Notes under the pieces: model-generated
Databases searched by the model: none
Told to the model about the DNA's origin: nothing
The model's input: the letters and a program-made list of their open reading frames with translations, nothing else
Assembly: GCA_028023455.1 (NCBI GenBank)
Contig: JAQFVV010006735.1
Location: 248,001-312,000 of the forward strand
Reading direction: 5' to 3'
DNA length: 64,000 nt
Source of the DNA: Epiperipatus broadwayi
Taxonomy: Eukaryota; Onychophora; Udeonychophora; Euonychophora; Peripatidae
Position numbers and translations under genes: made by a program
Shown: positions 1-13,020 of the stretch, piece after piece
Numbering within the stretch: position 1 is the stretch's first letter
Layout of the letters: every line of letters starts with the position of its first letter

Positions 1-249
1 ATGTAAAAGTTACTGGAGAGAGATTTATTTTACTATACATATTGGCAATGTGTCAGCATTTGAAAATAATAAGTATGCAGTTTAAAAAACTGATAAATAG
101 AACTAAAATTATTTATGAAAATTATAAGATAAAAATAATGCAAATAAAAATAAATAAATCAATAAATTAAAAATGAACTTGGTATTAATATAGTCATCAT
201 CATCAACAACCATTATAAATCCACTGCAAAATGAAGGTTTTTCCAAGTT

Positions 250-681
250 CAATCCATCTTCTTTGATCTTTGTCTTCTCTTCTCTACATCACCACTGAAC
301 CCTTTCTTATTTCATCCATCCATCTCACATGTGGTCTCTTTCTGGGTCTTTTACAAACTCTTGGAATCCAGTTTAAGATTTCAATTGTTCATCTATTATC
401 ATCTCTTCTAGCAATATGTCTAGCCCAACTCCATTTCAGTCTTTTAATTTTTTCAATGAAGTCAGTAACACCTGTTTGTTCTCTTATCCATATATTGCAT
501 TTTGATCTCTTCTTGTTACTCCCAACATGCATCTCTCCATACTTCTTTGAGTGGTTTGAAGTCTCTGTGTTGCTCTTTTATTAAGTGTCCAAGTGTCGGA
601 TCCATAAGTAAGAACTGATAAAACACATTTATTAAAAACCTTCTTTTTCAAACACATAGGCATTATTTCTTTTAGTATCAA
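250..681 (-). pseudogene. RTE C-terminal domain
   Basis: The 65-residue stretch at 681-484 contains MPMCLKKKVFNKCVLSVL, TYGSDTWTLNKRA and QRSMERCMLGVTRRD, the conserved region downstream of the RT in RTE/BovB-like elements. After one frame break, translation continues with IKRLKWSWARHIARRDDNR and HVRWMDEIRK to the end near 210. It is nearly identical in plan to residues 30-210 of the copy at 31074-31718. Confidence 0.8.
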
Positions 682-1126
682 GTTATTTCTACCAAAAGCA
701 CTCCAACCAAGTTTAATTCTATGATTAACTTCATCAATTATGTTTCCATCTGTATTAATAATCTGATCAAGTTATTTGTAACTGTGAACTTTTTTTAAAT
801 CATCATAATCAATCTTTATTTTAATACTTTGAGAAAATCCATTAAACATTACTTTGGTCTTTTTAACATTTATCATTAGTCCTACTTTCCTATATTCATC
901 TGATAACTCATGCAACATTTCCTGCAGTTCTAAAGCATGTTTGTCAAAACAACTACATCATCTGCAAAATCTAAATGACTTAAATAATCTCCATTTACTT
1001 TCACTCCTTTAGCTTACCATTTTAATCAACAAAATACTTCTTGCAGCACTGCGTAAAAAGTTTTGGAGATATAGAGTCACCCTGTCTTATACTCTTCTTA
1101 ATGTTGACTTTCCCAGTAGCATTATA

Positions 1127-2121
1127 TTATCTAATTGTTGCTGTTGCATTTTTATAAATATTCTTTAAAATATGGCAAGCTGTGATCATTGAAGAAATGT
1201 TTATAGAATCAAATGCCTTTTCATAATCTACAAATCCCAAGCATAATGACATCTCATATTCATTTGTCCTTTCTATAACATCTTTCAATACCTGCATATG
1301 ATGTACTGTACTAAAACCACTTTTACATCCAGTTTTTTCTCTTCGTTGGTGGAAATACAATGTTATCTGTAGATGAGTTGTAATTAACTTGTTAAAAAGT
1401 TAGTATAAAACTGATAAAAGGCTGATAGGTTTGTCATTTCTAATATCTTCTTTATCACCTTTTTTAAATATTAATATTAATACTGCATTCTTACAATCAA
1501 CTGGTATATCTTTATCATTTAGACATTTGGTATATAACTTTGCCAAAAAAAATTTCTATTTTTTCACCTGCTTCTTTTAATATATCAATTATAATTCCAT
1601 CATTACCTGGAGCCTTCCCTTTCTTCATAAATTTAGTTGCATATCTGACTTTTTCATTTGAAATTCTGGGCAATTCAGAAGATGTAATAGATATAGGAAG
1701 TACTTGTTTTTTTATCACTATATAATTCTTGATAAAAATCTTCTACCAATTTCATGATGTCATCTCTCTTTTTAGTAATAATTCCATATGTTTTTCTTAT
1801 TGCAGATATAAATTTCCTACCAATACCAAAATGTTGTTTTCCACTCTTTAGACTTTTATTCTCTTCTACAGCTTTCCTTGCTAGTTCACAATTACACTTT
1901 CTTATATCATTTTCAACTCTTTTTTGCACCATTTTACAAAATTCGAGATATTCAATCCTTTTTAATGCATCATTGTTGTATATCTTTATATTCCTCCTTT
2001 TCTTCATAAATTCTTTAGTCTCAGTAGAAATTTTATTGATAAATGGCTGCTTTTTTCTACCAGCTATCTTTGTTGCAGTTTTTAAAAGTGTATCAGTTAT
2101 TTTCCTATTAATGTCATTCAA
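1127..2121 (-). pseudogene. RTE linker and reverse transcriptase, frameshifted
   Basis: Three overlapping minus-strand open stretches (2121-1675, 1718-1515, 1360-1127) form a broken linker plus reverse transcriptase. The first is a lysine-rich linker. The second has the RT block KKGKAPGNDGI. Between the second and third, translation still gives a decayed FKKGD...RNDKPISLL block. The third carries motif A, FVDYEKAFDSI, with the first catalytic aspartate. Motif B (QGDSISPKLFT) follows near 1085. The region where motif C (the F-x-DD box) should lie is frameshifted and reads ILQMM. At least three frame breaks and several stops make it a dead copy. Confidence 0.8.
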
Positions 2122-2286
2122 ATCTGAATCATGTTCAAAATCTACTAATACTTGAAACTGATTTGTAAGTTCTAATTTAAATTCATTAGAATGTTTCTGA
2201 AGATTAGGAATATCAACTGTAAATATTGTTTTTCTTAATAATATTTGTCTCTCTAGTTTTGCATTAACATGTATCTTACATCTTAC

Positions 2287-2547
2287 TCATCGATGATCAC
2301 TTCCTGTGTTAAATTTATTAAGAACATTACAATCTTGAAATATGTATTTTCTGTTAGACAAAATATAATCCAATTCTGCTGTACCTTCATTTGGATGCTT
2401 CCATGTCCACTTCCTTTTAACGTTTTTCTCAAAAAAAAATTCATAATATAAAGTTGTTTTTTCTGCAAACTCTACAAGCCTATGTCCTATCTCATTTCTA
2501 TTACCATAACCAAAATTACCTACAGCACTTTCATCTTTCATTTGCAC
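2287..2547 (-). pseudogene. RTE endonuclease domain, C-terminal part
   Basis: This 86-residue open stretch matches the end of the apurinic-like endonuclease of RTE elements. Visible blocks are GNRNEIGHRLVEFAEK, RKWTWKHPN, ELDYILSNRKY and the closing GSDHR, whose Asp-His pair belongs to the catalytic site of this nuclease fold. The N-terminal catalytic residues (Asn and Glu motifs) are missing because the element is truncated about here. The domain would nick target DNA to prime reverse transcription; this copy cannot do so. After SDHR the frame shifts before the linker region. Confidence 0.8.
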
Positions 2548-2560
2548 AAACCAATTCTAG

Positions 2561-3418
2561 AATTATTAATATAGTAAAATTAAATCAATGAAACTTTATA
2601 TATTCTCAAACCATTTCAAACAAAAGATTTTTTACTATTTACTACTATTAATAATAACAATAATAACAATGTCAACTCAACTCATTTTATTTATTTAATA
2701 TACAATTCTGCAGTGCTGTAGGCCAATGAAAGATTGCACACAAATTAATGAAATAGTCACAGCAAGGTATATTTCTTAATTATATTTTTTTTTTCCCTTT
2801 CTTATAAAAAAATGTAAAAAAAAAAAAAACATATAAGTCACTATTGTAATAAATTAAAGATATTATAGTAAATTAAAGATTATACTTTTAACAAAAAAAG
2901 TCATAATTTTTATCATTTAAACTGAAATAATTTTTACTGCAAGAAATAGGTTTTAATATAAAAAAGACCTAAAGGCTTAGTTTTATATTCAGCTGAATTT
3001 ACCAGATTATGGCACATTACCTTTGCATTGTAAATACATGAATAGAATGTAGTCCTAATCCACTTAGGTTGCTATGACACTGCATTTGCCTGATTGAGAT
3101 TGCCACTATTTTTCTGCCCCATAAAGTTTTATACACTGCAAATAAATCTTAGATTTAAAGGATTTTGTGAAGACTATTATCAGTATATAATAAGACATTT
3201 TTGTAATAAGGGCACATGTTTATAAATAATACTTTCAAATAAAGAGAAATATATACTTTTGAGAGGGATGATATAGTCTATTCTGTTGTTTGAATTAGTT
3301 TGTTTTGTATTTGCCTTCACATAGCCATGTAACTCAAGTGAAAGGGGAATCTTAAATAGACTATAGGTTTACCCTGAAATACATTTGTATGCATTTTGCC
3401 TGTATGTATACATCATGC
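2561..3418. other. AT-rich spacer
   Basis: No gene recognised. It holds short A and T runs (2780-2835) and mixed AT-rich sequence between two unrelated LINE remnants. Confidence 0.5.
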
Positions 3419-4415
3419 CTATGTTTTATCAAGGTTAAATTTTAGTTTATAGGTGCAAGTGTATTCATGTAATATACCATTTAATGTTTGTATTTGTTTT
3501 TTAATTGTTATAAAAACTATTATATCATTCATGTAAACTATGCAGGCTACATTATGATCAAGTGTGGGTATAGAGATCCCTGGAAACTGTTTTTCAATGT
3601 TATTAAGTAGTGGATTTATATACATGGTGAATAGCAATGCACTGAGTGGAGACCATTGTGGGATTGATTGATGTGGATTAAAAGGGAGAGATGTTTCCCC
3701 GTATACATATATTTCTCTATTTATTAGCAAGTTTATGAGTAAATATAATATTGATTTTGGTATTGTTTTTTCTAATGTTTTTATGAATACATCAATTAGT
3801 ACTGAATCAAACGCAATCCTTATATCCAGTTATACCGTGATCAAGTTGTGTTTTTTTTTGTATTTTGCACATTATTGGTTACAGTTTTAAATATAATATC
3901 TGCTTGACCTCTTGATGAGCCTTTTTTAGCAAACTGTGATTGTGATAACAAAGGTATAAGGTGTGATTCAATTTTGTTTTTAATTGTCGTTTTGAGTAAT
4001 TTAATACCCAATGGGTTCATAGTTATTGGGCTTATGTTTTGCTCTGTACAGAATGAAGTTTGTTTTTTCATAAATGATATGATTGCTATAGGGTATATAT
4101 CCTGAGAATGATATATCTCTTTTGTAAAAAAGTTAGCCATGTCTTTAAGATAAGTAGAAGTGAACTGGCTTAAGTGGGCAAAACAAATTTTGGTATACCC
4201 AGTGGTCCTGGATGGCATGAATCTGGCATCCTCTCCAAACTTTGTATAAATTATTTAGGTTTGAATATTTCTCAATCATCCAGTATCCCAAATTGGCCAA
4301 AAGATGGTTTGAAGTGTGACTCATTTTGAAGTATTTCCTTGAAGTGTTTGTATACTGTTGCTAGCATATTATCATCCATGACAACCACATTCTCTTGTTG
4401 CAGGTGATTGACCAT
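3419..4415 (-). pseudogene. LINE reverse transcriptase fragment, not RTE
   Basis: A second LINE type on the minus strand, in two main open pieces (4218-3841 and 3730-3419) joined by a readable frameshifted bridge. The upstream piece gives LLKTTIKNKIESHLIPLLS and KGSSRGQADIIFKTV, RT fingers-type blocks. The bridge gives LDIRIAFDSV (motif A). The downstream piece has SPLSALLFTMYINPLL (motif B) and YMNDIIVF where an intact enzyme has Y-x-DD, so one catalytic aspartate is replaced by Asn. Further upstream, near 4400-4290, VVVMDDNMLATVYKHFKEIL is readable. The clade cannot be fixed by eye; R2-like or L1/Tx1-like are possible. Both ends are truncated and it is dead. Confidence 0.7.
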
Positions 4416-6088
4416 ATGTGTTCATGTGATGAAAACGTTTTTCTTCTTAATTAAACAGAATGTTAATAGAAAAGAAAACAATAGTTTGTTAATTAAATAA
4501 TTTTAGAGTATTTTTGAATGGGTATATAAATGTAAAAAAAAAATGATTAAATTGAGATTGTTTGCAATAGAAAAAATGTTGAGGTAAAAAAAATGTTTTA
4601 GTATTTGTTAATGTTTTTGGATTTGTTTGGAATATGTGATATTTATTATTATATATTTGTATTTTTATTTTATTTTTTATTTTTTTATTTTTTATTTTTT
4701 AGTGTTTCTTGAAAAAGACTATATTTTAAAATAATCAAAACGTTGGATGTATTTCATATAAAAAACAACTTTTTAAAAGATGAAGTTTGGTGTATTTATT
4801 TATATAAATGTAAATACACTAGTGAATGCTTCTGTAATATTCTAAAAATAATATGACAAAACCATAAAAGCAATAAACCCACATTTTTTGGCTTGATCAT
4901 GTGATGATATTGAATCTACTATTGTTAGAGCACATAATTATTTAACTGGATATGCAAAGCAAATAAAAATAATATTCTGTAATAAGGTTTTTTATAGTGA
5001 ACTTGAGAGATTTTCATAGGAAAGATGAACCTTGTTTAAATAATAAAATTTAATTCAAAGGCATTGTAAAGAAATATAATATTATTTAATTTCCTTAGAA
5101 AAATATTGCTTAGAATAGAATACAGTGAAGAGATACAGTTAAGTAAAACAAATTTCTGCCAAAAACTAAAAGATTACATCACAAAATGTTATATAAACAT
5201 ATCAAAGAATTAAAATGTTATTTATGAAAACATATTTATGTTTCAAGTGTTGTTAAGCATAAGTTATTGTAAAATTCATTTCAAACTTTGTGTTTTGTCT
5301 GTTAAAATCTGTTTGTTTTTAATTAGAATGGCCTAAATAGATTGATTGTATATATATATATAGTGTTTCTACTTCCCATGCTAATGAAGTATAATTGTAT
5401 CCAAGTGAAGCTTAAAATTTTTATTAGACATCCATTTAATTATTTGTCAATAAATGGACAACTAGTTATTTTTAAGTAATAAGTAAAAACAAGAAAAGAG
5501 ATTAAAACCTTTCATCAATATAGAAGAGTTTATCCTGATCTTTGTGGAATATAGTGAAAAGGCATTGCAATAAGCTATTCAATATTGATTTATATTATTT
5601 TTTTAAATAAAGTAAATCTTAATATATCAATAAATATATGTTAATGTTTCTCAATGTTTTATGCTTCATTAATACTTTACTAGATACTGAAACGAAAGAT
5701 ATGCATATGCTCATTCATTAGAGTGATAACTTCCCCATATGTTTATATCAATGCATCATTCTTTATTATTAGATTGCAACTTGAAAATGTAAAATGAATC
5801 TATTTATATTTGCATTCTGGATTTCAAAATATAGTGGATTTGACAAATGATATTATTCAAGGGGAAACTCAAACTTTATTCAGATGTTACAAAATCCCTT
5901 TTTAATATGGTAAATATATTTTCTTTACAAATTAACTATTTTTATAACATTATTTTTTTCACATGTGCAACTAAAAGTCTGACAATACATGGAAGGATAT
6001 TTATGTAAATAGTGTGGTAAAAGTTGATCATTCCTATGACTACATATTATTAAAAATGCTGCATTAAGTAATATATATATATATATAT
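4416..6088. other. AT-rich spacer
   Basis: No gene seen. It contains a T-rich run of (TTTTTA)-like units near 4660-4700 and a short (AT)n at 5349-5361. A short block at 5440-5480 (TCAATAAATGGA, CTAGTTATTTTTAA) resembles 36668-36705, probably an old dispersed repeat. Confidence 0.45.
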
Positions 6089-6698
6089 AATGATAATTAA
6101 TTATTATATACAATCTTTTAATCAACATATTGAAAGAGTGTTGAAAGACAATATATAATAGTTAACTACCGCTATATTTATTATTTTTATTATTATTACA
6201 ATAGTTTTTAATTAATGGATATATATATATAAATTAAACAAAATATGGTATTGCCAAAAACATAATATTACCTTTACTATATTTATAGCATGAGATAATA
6301 ATGACAGGATTATTTCAAATGTTAAGTATGTATTTAAACATTATTGTAAATTAACTTATGACAGATTTGAAAATAATTGTAAATTATATATATATAATGA
6401 TAATTAATTATTATATACAATCTTTTAATCAACATATTGAAAGAGTGTTGAAAGACAATATATAATAGTTAACTACCGCTATATTTATTATTTTTATTAT
6501 TATTACAATAGTTTTTAATTAATGGATATATATATATAAATTAATTAAACAAAATATGGTATTGCCAAACTCATAATATTACCTTTACTATATTTATAGC
6601 ATGAGATAATAATGACAGGATTATTTCAAATGTTAAGTATGTATTTAAACATTATTGTAAATTAACTTATGACAGATTTGAAAATAATTGTAAATTAT
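6089..6698. repeat. 307-bp tandem duplication
   Basis: Two head-to-tail units, 6089-6388 and 6396-6698, start at AATGATAATTAATT with an offset of 307 bases. They differ by only a few changes: CCAAAAACAT versus CCAAACTCAT, and four extra bases (AATT) in the second unit near 6543. A short (AT)n stretch lies at the start of each unit and may have mediated unequal exchange. No protein is encoded. The similarity implies a recent event or an assembly duplication. Confidence 0.93.
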
Positions 6699-6928
6699 CA
6701 CTTTAAAGATTAATAAATATTAATTAATAATCCTCTACATATAATAAAATATAATTGCTCCTAGCAAAAATTTAAATTATTCCAGCCAATAAACTTACAC
6801 ATAATGATATTTCACAAACCTTGATGTCCCATACTAATAAGCTCTCCCATTGTGATTATTTCATGATTTACACTAGTCTTCAGCTGGATACATAGCATCT
6901 GGCAGCATCCCAATGCAATAAACTAATA

Positions 6929-6934
6929 CCAATG

Positions 6935-6972
<38 letters not shown>
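6929..6972. repeat. (AT)n microsatellite
   Basis: Alternating TA with one G interruption, followed by TATATATAATG. Able to form a cruciform; no other content. Confidence 0.9.
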
Positions 6973-7359
6973 ATGATTTTTATATTACATTGGGATACTA
7001 CAGAGGACTTTGCATTCAGTTGAAAAATAATGTTTATAAGCCATAAAATAGTTATCCTGGAATAGGTAATTGGTTAATCTTTTAATGTTATGTCTATATT
7101 TGTAGACCTTGCTTGTTACATGTGAATTTATGGCTAGTAGAATTTATAGATATATGACAAATAGTTTGAACATAATAAATTTTGAGTTGAAAAGAGTAAT
7201 TATAAAAGTATGTAAAATTTTTGCAGCTATATATTTTCCATAGTCTTCTGATAATTATTACACATGATCTTTGCAGTAGCAAAAATATTGTATCACAAGG
7301 TGTAATCATGCTAATCTGATGGGATTGTGGTGTCAGATAGTCTTTTTATATTGTAACTG

Positions 7360-8239
<880 letters not shown>

Positions 8240-9720
8240 TTGGTAATAATTTTTATTAAAATATTAGAAAATCTTATTCATCCTCACGGTTCCTCACTGA
8301 AAGATTGTTGTCATCTTTATTTTTCACTTTTGTATCTCTTTCTATCCATAATACCTGTTCTTGATAGAAGTTTATTGGATCTCTTTTGCATTTATGTTTT
8401 GGTGATTTCTTTTCTCTTTCTTTCCTCTTATTCCCATTGATTTATTGCTTTGATACTCTTTAATTCATTCTTTTTAATATGTCTTTATTATCTTAATCTT
8501 TGTTCTTCAATGACTGTTATTATATGTTAACACTGCAATCACTGCTTTGATTTCTTGATTTTTCCTTTTTTCTAGTCTTGATCATTTCAATAATATCTAA
8601 TAATCCATTTGTGTTGATAGAAATCTCTGTTCACTTTTTTAGTATTGTTTGTGTCTCCATTTCTACAATTTTACTTTCTGTGTAAAGGTATCATAAATAA
8701 CTCTTTTCCTTTCCATCAATACGTTATTACACCATAATATTGATTTGAGTGTTACAATTATATAACTTATTTTACTAATTCTTCTACATGTCTTTCTTTC
8801 TGATTACTAATGCTAAATATTGAAATATGGCCTCTTTAATGATGAAAAAACAATATATGTCATTCCTTTTTGTCACTCAATTCTCTGACTTTCCAAAATT
8901 AATATTTAATTCCCATTTGGTATATTCTGCCACAAGATTTTCCCATAATAAATTCAAAATCTCTCTCATTTTCAAATAACAAATTCAATAAATATGGTTA
9001 TTATATAGTATTACATCTACTTTTCATATTTCTTTGTTCATTTTTTCAAAATCATTTCAATATAGTTGTTGATCAGAGTTAGAGACACTCAACATTTTTG
9101 CAATAACCTTTTCTCTATCATAAATGTCTCTAAAAATTATTGGCCTACTTTCACTTGACATCAATTTTGTTTTTAAACTTTTGCAAAGTACAATAATGAA
9201 ACTTTATCAATTGCTACAAATTTTAGTGCTTTCACTGCAATTTTTAATAGATACATTCATAAGATTTTTTCAAGTCAATAAAAATCATGCATTGTTCTAG
9301 TATCTAGATGTAAAATTTTCATTAACTGTTTATATATAGATATAGGTTTTTTCATTGTGAATAACAATTGTTCTTCAGATATTTCAGTCTGTTTTTTCAT
9401 ATTATTTTTTGCACTTCTTTCTGATATTTTCATAATTATGTTTAAAAAACTTATTCTTTTATAGTTTAAACATAACATCTGTCTCCTTTGTTAATATATA
9501 TCCCAAAGGCATCCTTTATGGTGTATGCATCTCTACAAAAATAATGTTTATTAACAGTGTTTTCTTTACCATATTTTATCAAAATCCAAATTAATTTCTT
9601 CTTTTCAGGTGTTTTTCCAATTCTTTTATATTATATTTTACTCAATATTTTCTTTTGTCAATCTCAAATCATCATATAGGTAAAATTATAAATTATAAAA
9701 TAATCTACTTTGAGTAATAA
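8240..9720 (-). pseudogene. heavily decayed LINE (RTE/Jockey-like RT)
   Basis: On the minus strand, translations in shifting frames retain the order of a LINE reverse transcriptase. Near 9530-9400 the pieces approximate a KGD..C.NY+.IS.LNIIMKI block (the readable part is NYKRISFLNIIMKISERS). Then come TEISEEQLLF, HDFY*LEKIL (a ruined D-x-EKA-F motif A), and further downstream LLWENLVAEYTKWELNINFGKSE, which resembles the W...L..N..K region after motif C. Stops and frameshifts are frequent. The plus strand is correspondingly pyrimidine-rich. Exact ends and clade are uncertain. Confidence 0.6.
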
Positions 9721-9740
9721 AATATATTAAACTATTAAAA

Positions 9741-10105
9741 CATCACATGATCACCTTTTTTACGTTTACGCATGATGTTAAACCAGTAACAATTTTTCCC
9801 TCCAAAATAATACCATTTAGTGCAAGATGTAGTAATAAATACATATTAAAAGATTGTGCATTATAATCCTGATCCAGTGCCTATTTATCCAGTTTCCTTG
9901 GATTAGTTTTGATAAAAGTGCATTGTCCACAAATTCAAGGTTTTAACTAATGAAAAACATAAGCTACAAACTAGTCTGTGGATATTGGAGGGATAGGCAC
10001 TGAATAGGGATTGTAATGTACAACCTTCTAGGTATCTTTACTAGAGCTTGCCTCAATGGCACTATTATGTGGAAAAGCTTTCTTCTATAATAAAGCAAAT
10101 TATTA
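9741..10105. repeat. foldback repeat, family K copy 1
   Basis: An imperfect inverted repeat. The left arm (about 9741-9902) read on the minus strand matches the right arm (about 9975-10105) on the plus strand, sharing ATAGGCACTG, GGATTRTAATG and CTTGC blocks. Near 9958-9985 the plus strand carries CTAATGA, then ACAAACTAGTC and GGATATTGG, the same landmarks as family K elsewhere (20735-20715 minus; 43457 and 43875 plus). The outer left end carries CATCACATGATCACC, shared with 17395. No protein is encoded. Confidence 0.65.
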
Positions 10106-11146
10106 TAATGATATAATTTACATATAAAAAACTGAAAATAAATAACCAAGGTTACTGATTTAAATAATGTATAAACAAATTAAATTTAAATAATATAATT
10201 ATTTGAATTGTATGATTTATGTGCTCATGTGATTTTTGAGATTTCTAGTCATAAATTTTGAACATTAATAGTTCTCTTCAATTGAGCAAACTCGATTTTT
10301 TTACAATGTTTTATGCACATATTCAGTTGAGAATCAATGCTGGATTTTTAAGTTCTGCATCCATAATTCTGCCACCATGCTAAATTCTACAGACATAATT
10401 GCAATAAAACATCATATTTATTACTACAAATATAAAATAAATAAATCCAAAATATAATAAGTGAATAGTTATTAAAATTTGCAATGCAAACCAGGTAGGA
10501 AGTTTTTTTTTTTTGGAAAAAAAATATTTTTGATAGAGGCTCAAGTCTTCCATTTAATATAAGCAAATTTATATTTGAAAAATCTCATGCCCTTCTAAAC
10601 CTAAATATAAATAATTTTAGTAGCATGTCATCTGAAAATCTTTAAAAGCTTTGGTTTAATCTTTTAAGTTACTATTAAAAATATATTGTCAGTTTCAAAT
10701 ATTTAAAGCAATTGTTGGGAATAATTTTATAGAAACTGATCTATGGTAATATTGGAAAATAATTTTTAATGATTTTATTGGATTAGTTAATTCTCTTGAA
10801 TAAGCTTAATGATTAATGTGTAGAAAGAGATAACCATAACAGATAAGGAAGATTTTTTTTTTATATCCTAACATGATAAGATAGATTTTTCAATGAGTTA
10901 TAAGTTCAATTCATCTCTAATTATAAATAATATAACTTTCTTAACTATTAATATATTTTTGGTTTATTGATAATCAGTTTATAATTACAATTCTAAAGCT
11001 TACTTCTTGTTATATGAAAATGAAAGATTTTGTTTCTATGGAAATATGGCTCTGCCAGTAAAAAAAGAAAAATTATATTAACACCATATTTTTGTTTGTT
11101 TTAATAATCAGTATATCAAATCCCACTGGACTTTTGTTCTTTAGTT
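10106..11146. other. AT-rich spacer
   Basis: No gene or clear repeat boundary recognised. Short homopolymer runs lie at 10503-10530 and 10853-10862. Confidence 0.45.
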
Positions 11147-11637
11147 CAGAAGTCAGCAAACTGTGGCTTGTGAAACAAATATACTTCTTGATCCCAATCT
11201 CATAACTTTTTTTATGTGATTAACACAAACACATTTTTTACTTCCTATTGTAATATGTAAATATTTTGATGATTCTAAGAAAGAAAAAATGCACAGTGGT
11301 AATTATTTGAATATTTAAATATTAGAAATTTATGAATAAATCAAACTGTCAAAGTAATTTTTTGTTTTTATATATTTGATTCCAATATGTTGTATTATTA
11401 AAATAAATGTTCAAATATATTCACAGTCATTCAGATATTTATATTTTTATGAACATATTTTTACTACTTTTATTATTGCTCTTTAATGGGGGTGAGGGAA
11501 CCTCTTTCCTTGCAGCTCTTTAATGGGGAAGGGTGGGTGGGTGGGTGAAGACTTCTTTCCTTGTCGCTTTTTAATGGTGCAGGGATGATGAATTTAAGCA
11601 AAATAGCTCTTCATAGTAAAAAGTTTGTGGACTCCTG
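11147..11637. mobile_element. hAT-type non-autonomous transposon
   Basis: The ends are imperfect inverted repeats: left CAGAAGTCAGCAAACT, right (reverse complement) CAGGAGTCCACAAACT. This form is characteristic of hAT elements of the CAG-G-GTC-x-x-CAAAC group. They are flanked by 8-bp target duplications matching at 7 of 8 positions (CTTTAGTT at 11139-11146, CTCTAGTT at 11638-11645). The 491-bp interior has no transposase. It holds a GC-richer imperfect repeat at about 11480-11595, in which CTCTTTAATGGGG and TTTCCTTG recur. Confidence 0.85.
11478..11595. repeat. imperfect tandem repeat inside the hAT element
   Basis: Two and a half diverged units of about 50-60 bases begin at GCTCTTTAATGGGG, GCTCTTTAATGGGG and GCTTTTTAATGG. 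A (GGGT)n run expands the second unit. It is confined to the hAT interior. Confidence 0.75.
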
Positions 11638-12688
11638 CTCTAGTTAATAATACTTAGATACCTATTTGCCAACTAATAAATATCTAGCTGGGTTGATTAT
11701 GAGTGAATATCAAAAAGAAAATGTTAAGTCTGCTAAAGTCATATAAAATATTCAGAGTTTATTTCTGGATTTGAACTTAATGTTATGAATATGTAAAGTT
11801 GATATATTAACCACAAGGCTCTTACAGTGACCCATTTTAGGGGATACCAAATTTGCAATGTTGTAAAATTGAGAAAACAAATTTCTGATTGGTGAAAAAG
11901 AGTTTACCATGTACTAATAAAATAAAGTTTTTATTTTATTGAGAAAAAGTAATAATAAGTAAATCTATAGGACCTACTAATATAATATGTCTTCTATAAT
12001 TATCATTAATAAAAATTATATTATGATTTGATAAAAACAAAGTTTCCTAAAAAGTTTGTTCTAAACAATGACTTTACTAATATAATTTTATGATTTGGTT
12101 TTTATTAGTTAAATTATATATTCAAGAATTTAAAAAAATGCTAAAAAATAATAAAAAGCTTTCAGCCTGCTGCCAGTTGTAATATAGCTGACTTTGATAA
12201 TAAAATATGAAATTTGATATAGTTCTAAAATTTGATATATAATATTTAACAAATGCTTAGGGGGAATATATAGTAAGTGGGGTTTTCCACATGTAATTAT
12301 TTAATTAGAAAGTTTCTTACTAGGACAACAGCCAATAAAAGTTAACTTCTCAAGATTAAGAAAAAAATAAAATTGTCAGGCAGATGCAATCAAAATGAAC
12401 TTTCTTTTTATTGCCACTCTAGATATAATATAGAAACACAGCACAGCAGCTTTTATATATATATACAGACATAAGAAATCAAATTATTATAAACTTTTTC
12501 CAATTTTCTTATTTTTTGATTATCTAACATTGAAAAATCCCTTCATATTCTTTCATTATACATTTATTTCATGAATTAAACTCCATTTATCAGATGATTT
12601 AGAGGCTTAAAACATATGGAACCTTACTTAAAAATGAAAATTATTTTGTATAAAAATTGTCTTCACTGTGTAAAATATATGTTTTTAC
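11638..12688. other. AT-rich spacer
   Basis: No gene seen. Contains a short (TA)n at 12454-12464 and otherwise unstructured AT-rich sequence. Confidence 0.45.
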
Positions 12689-12746
12689 ATTAATCAGTTA
12701 AAACACATATACACATCATTAATCAGTTAAAACACATATACACATA
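12689..12746. repeat. two-copy 29-bp tandem repeat
   Basis: CATTAATCAGTTAAAACAC followed by ATATACACAT occurs twice head to tail, almost without change. Confidence 0.9.
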
Positions 12747-12895
12747 TACAGTTATACTTAATTAAGAAGAAATTTAAGCTTTAAAATCAAACAAGTTACT
12801 ATTATGGGTTCTATCTTATGCTAGAGACGTCATTTCCGCAAAAATTGCAGAAATATTCAGAGTAGGGGGCCAAAAGCAGACGACGCAACTTCTGG

Positions 12896-12910
12896 CCACT
12901 AGATGGCGCT
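12896..12910 (+). promoter_or_regulatory. CTCF-like motif 1
   Basis: CCACTAGATGGCGCT fits the CTCF core consensus CCASYAGRKGGCRSY at essentially every position. Binding is inferred only from the motif. Confidence 0.45.
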
Positions 12911-12976
12911 GTTCACCATGCGTGTGCACAGCAACAGTATGCCATGTGACCAAAAGCAGACGACGCAAAGTTCCAG

Positions 12977-12991
12977 CCGCTAGATGGCGCT
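12977..12991 (+). promoter_or_regulatory. CTCF-like motif 2
   Basis: CCGCTAGATGGCGCT lies 81 bases downstream of motif 1 in the same orientation. It differs from motif 1 by one base (G for A at position 3). It exists because the surrounding unit is duplicated. Confidence 0.4.
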
Positions 12992-13020
12992 GTTCACCAT
13001 ATATATATATCGTAATAGTA

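Larger units (their letters stand above)
193..2560 (-). mobile_element. 5'-truncated RTE-type LINE, copy A
   Basis: A non-LTR retrotransposon remnant read on the minus strand. It starts inside the endonuclease domain near 2560 and ends near 193 with a short GAT-repeat tail (GTTGATGATGATGAC), the kind of microsatellite 3' end seen in the RTE clade. Read in order, the translated pieces give the end of an AP-endonuclease domain, a linker, the reverse transcriptase with motifs FVDYEKAFDSI and QGDSISPKLFT, and a C-terminal region with LTYGSDTWTLNKR. Several frameshifts and stops break the frame, so it is not functional. The last 900 bases align with the plus-strand copy at 30774-31740, which confirms the family and the 3' boundary. 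The 5' boundary is approximate. Confidence 0.85.
12832..13020. repeat. duplicated GC-richer block with CTCF-like motifs
   Basis: A 23-bp imperfect hairpin (12832-12854, ATTTCCGCAA/TTGCAGAAAT) precedes two direct copies of an about 80-bp unit, from 12870 and 12950. Both begin CCAAAAGCAGACGACGCAA and contain CTAGATGGCGCTGTTCACC. The second copy decays into (AT)n. The block is clearly less AT-rich than its surroundings. It may be part of a transposable element or a conserved regulatory block; the sequence does not decide. Confidence 0.8.

Noticed and set aside
270-584. Plus-strand 104-codon open frame
   Set aside because: Shadow of RTE copy A, which is coded on the minus strand.
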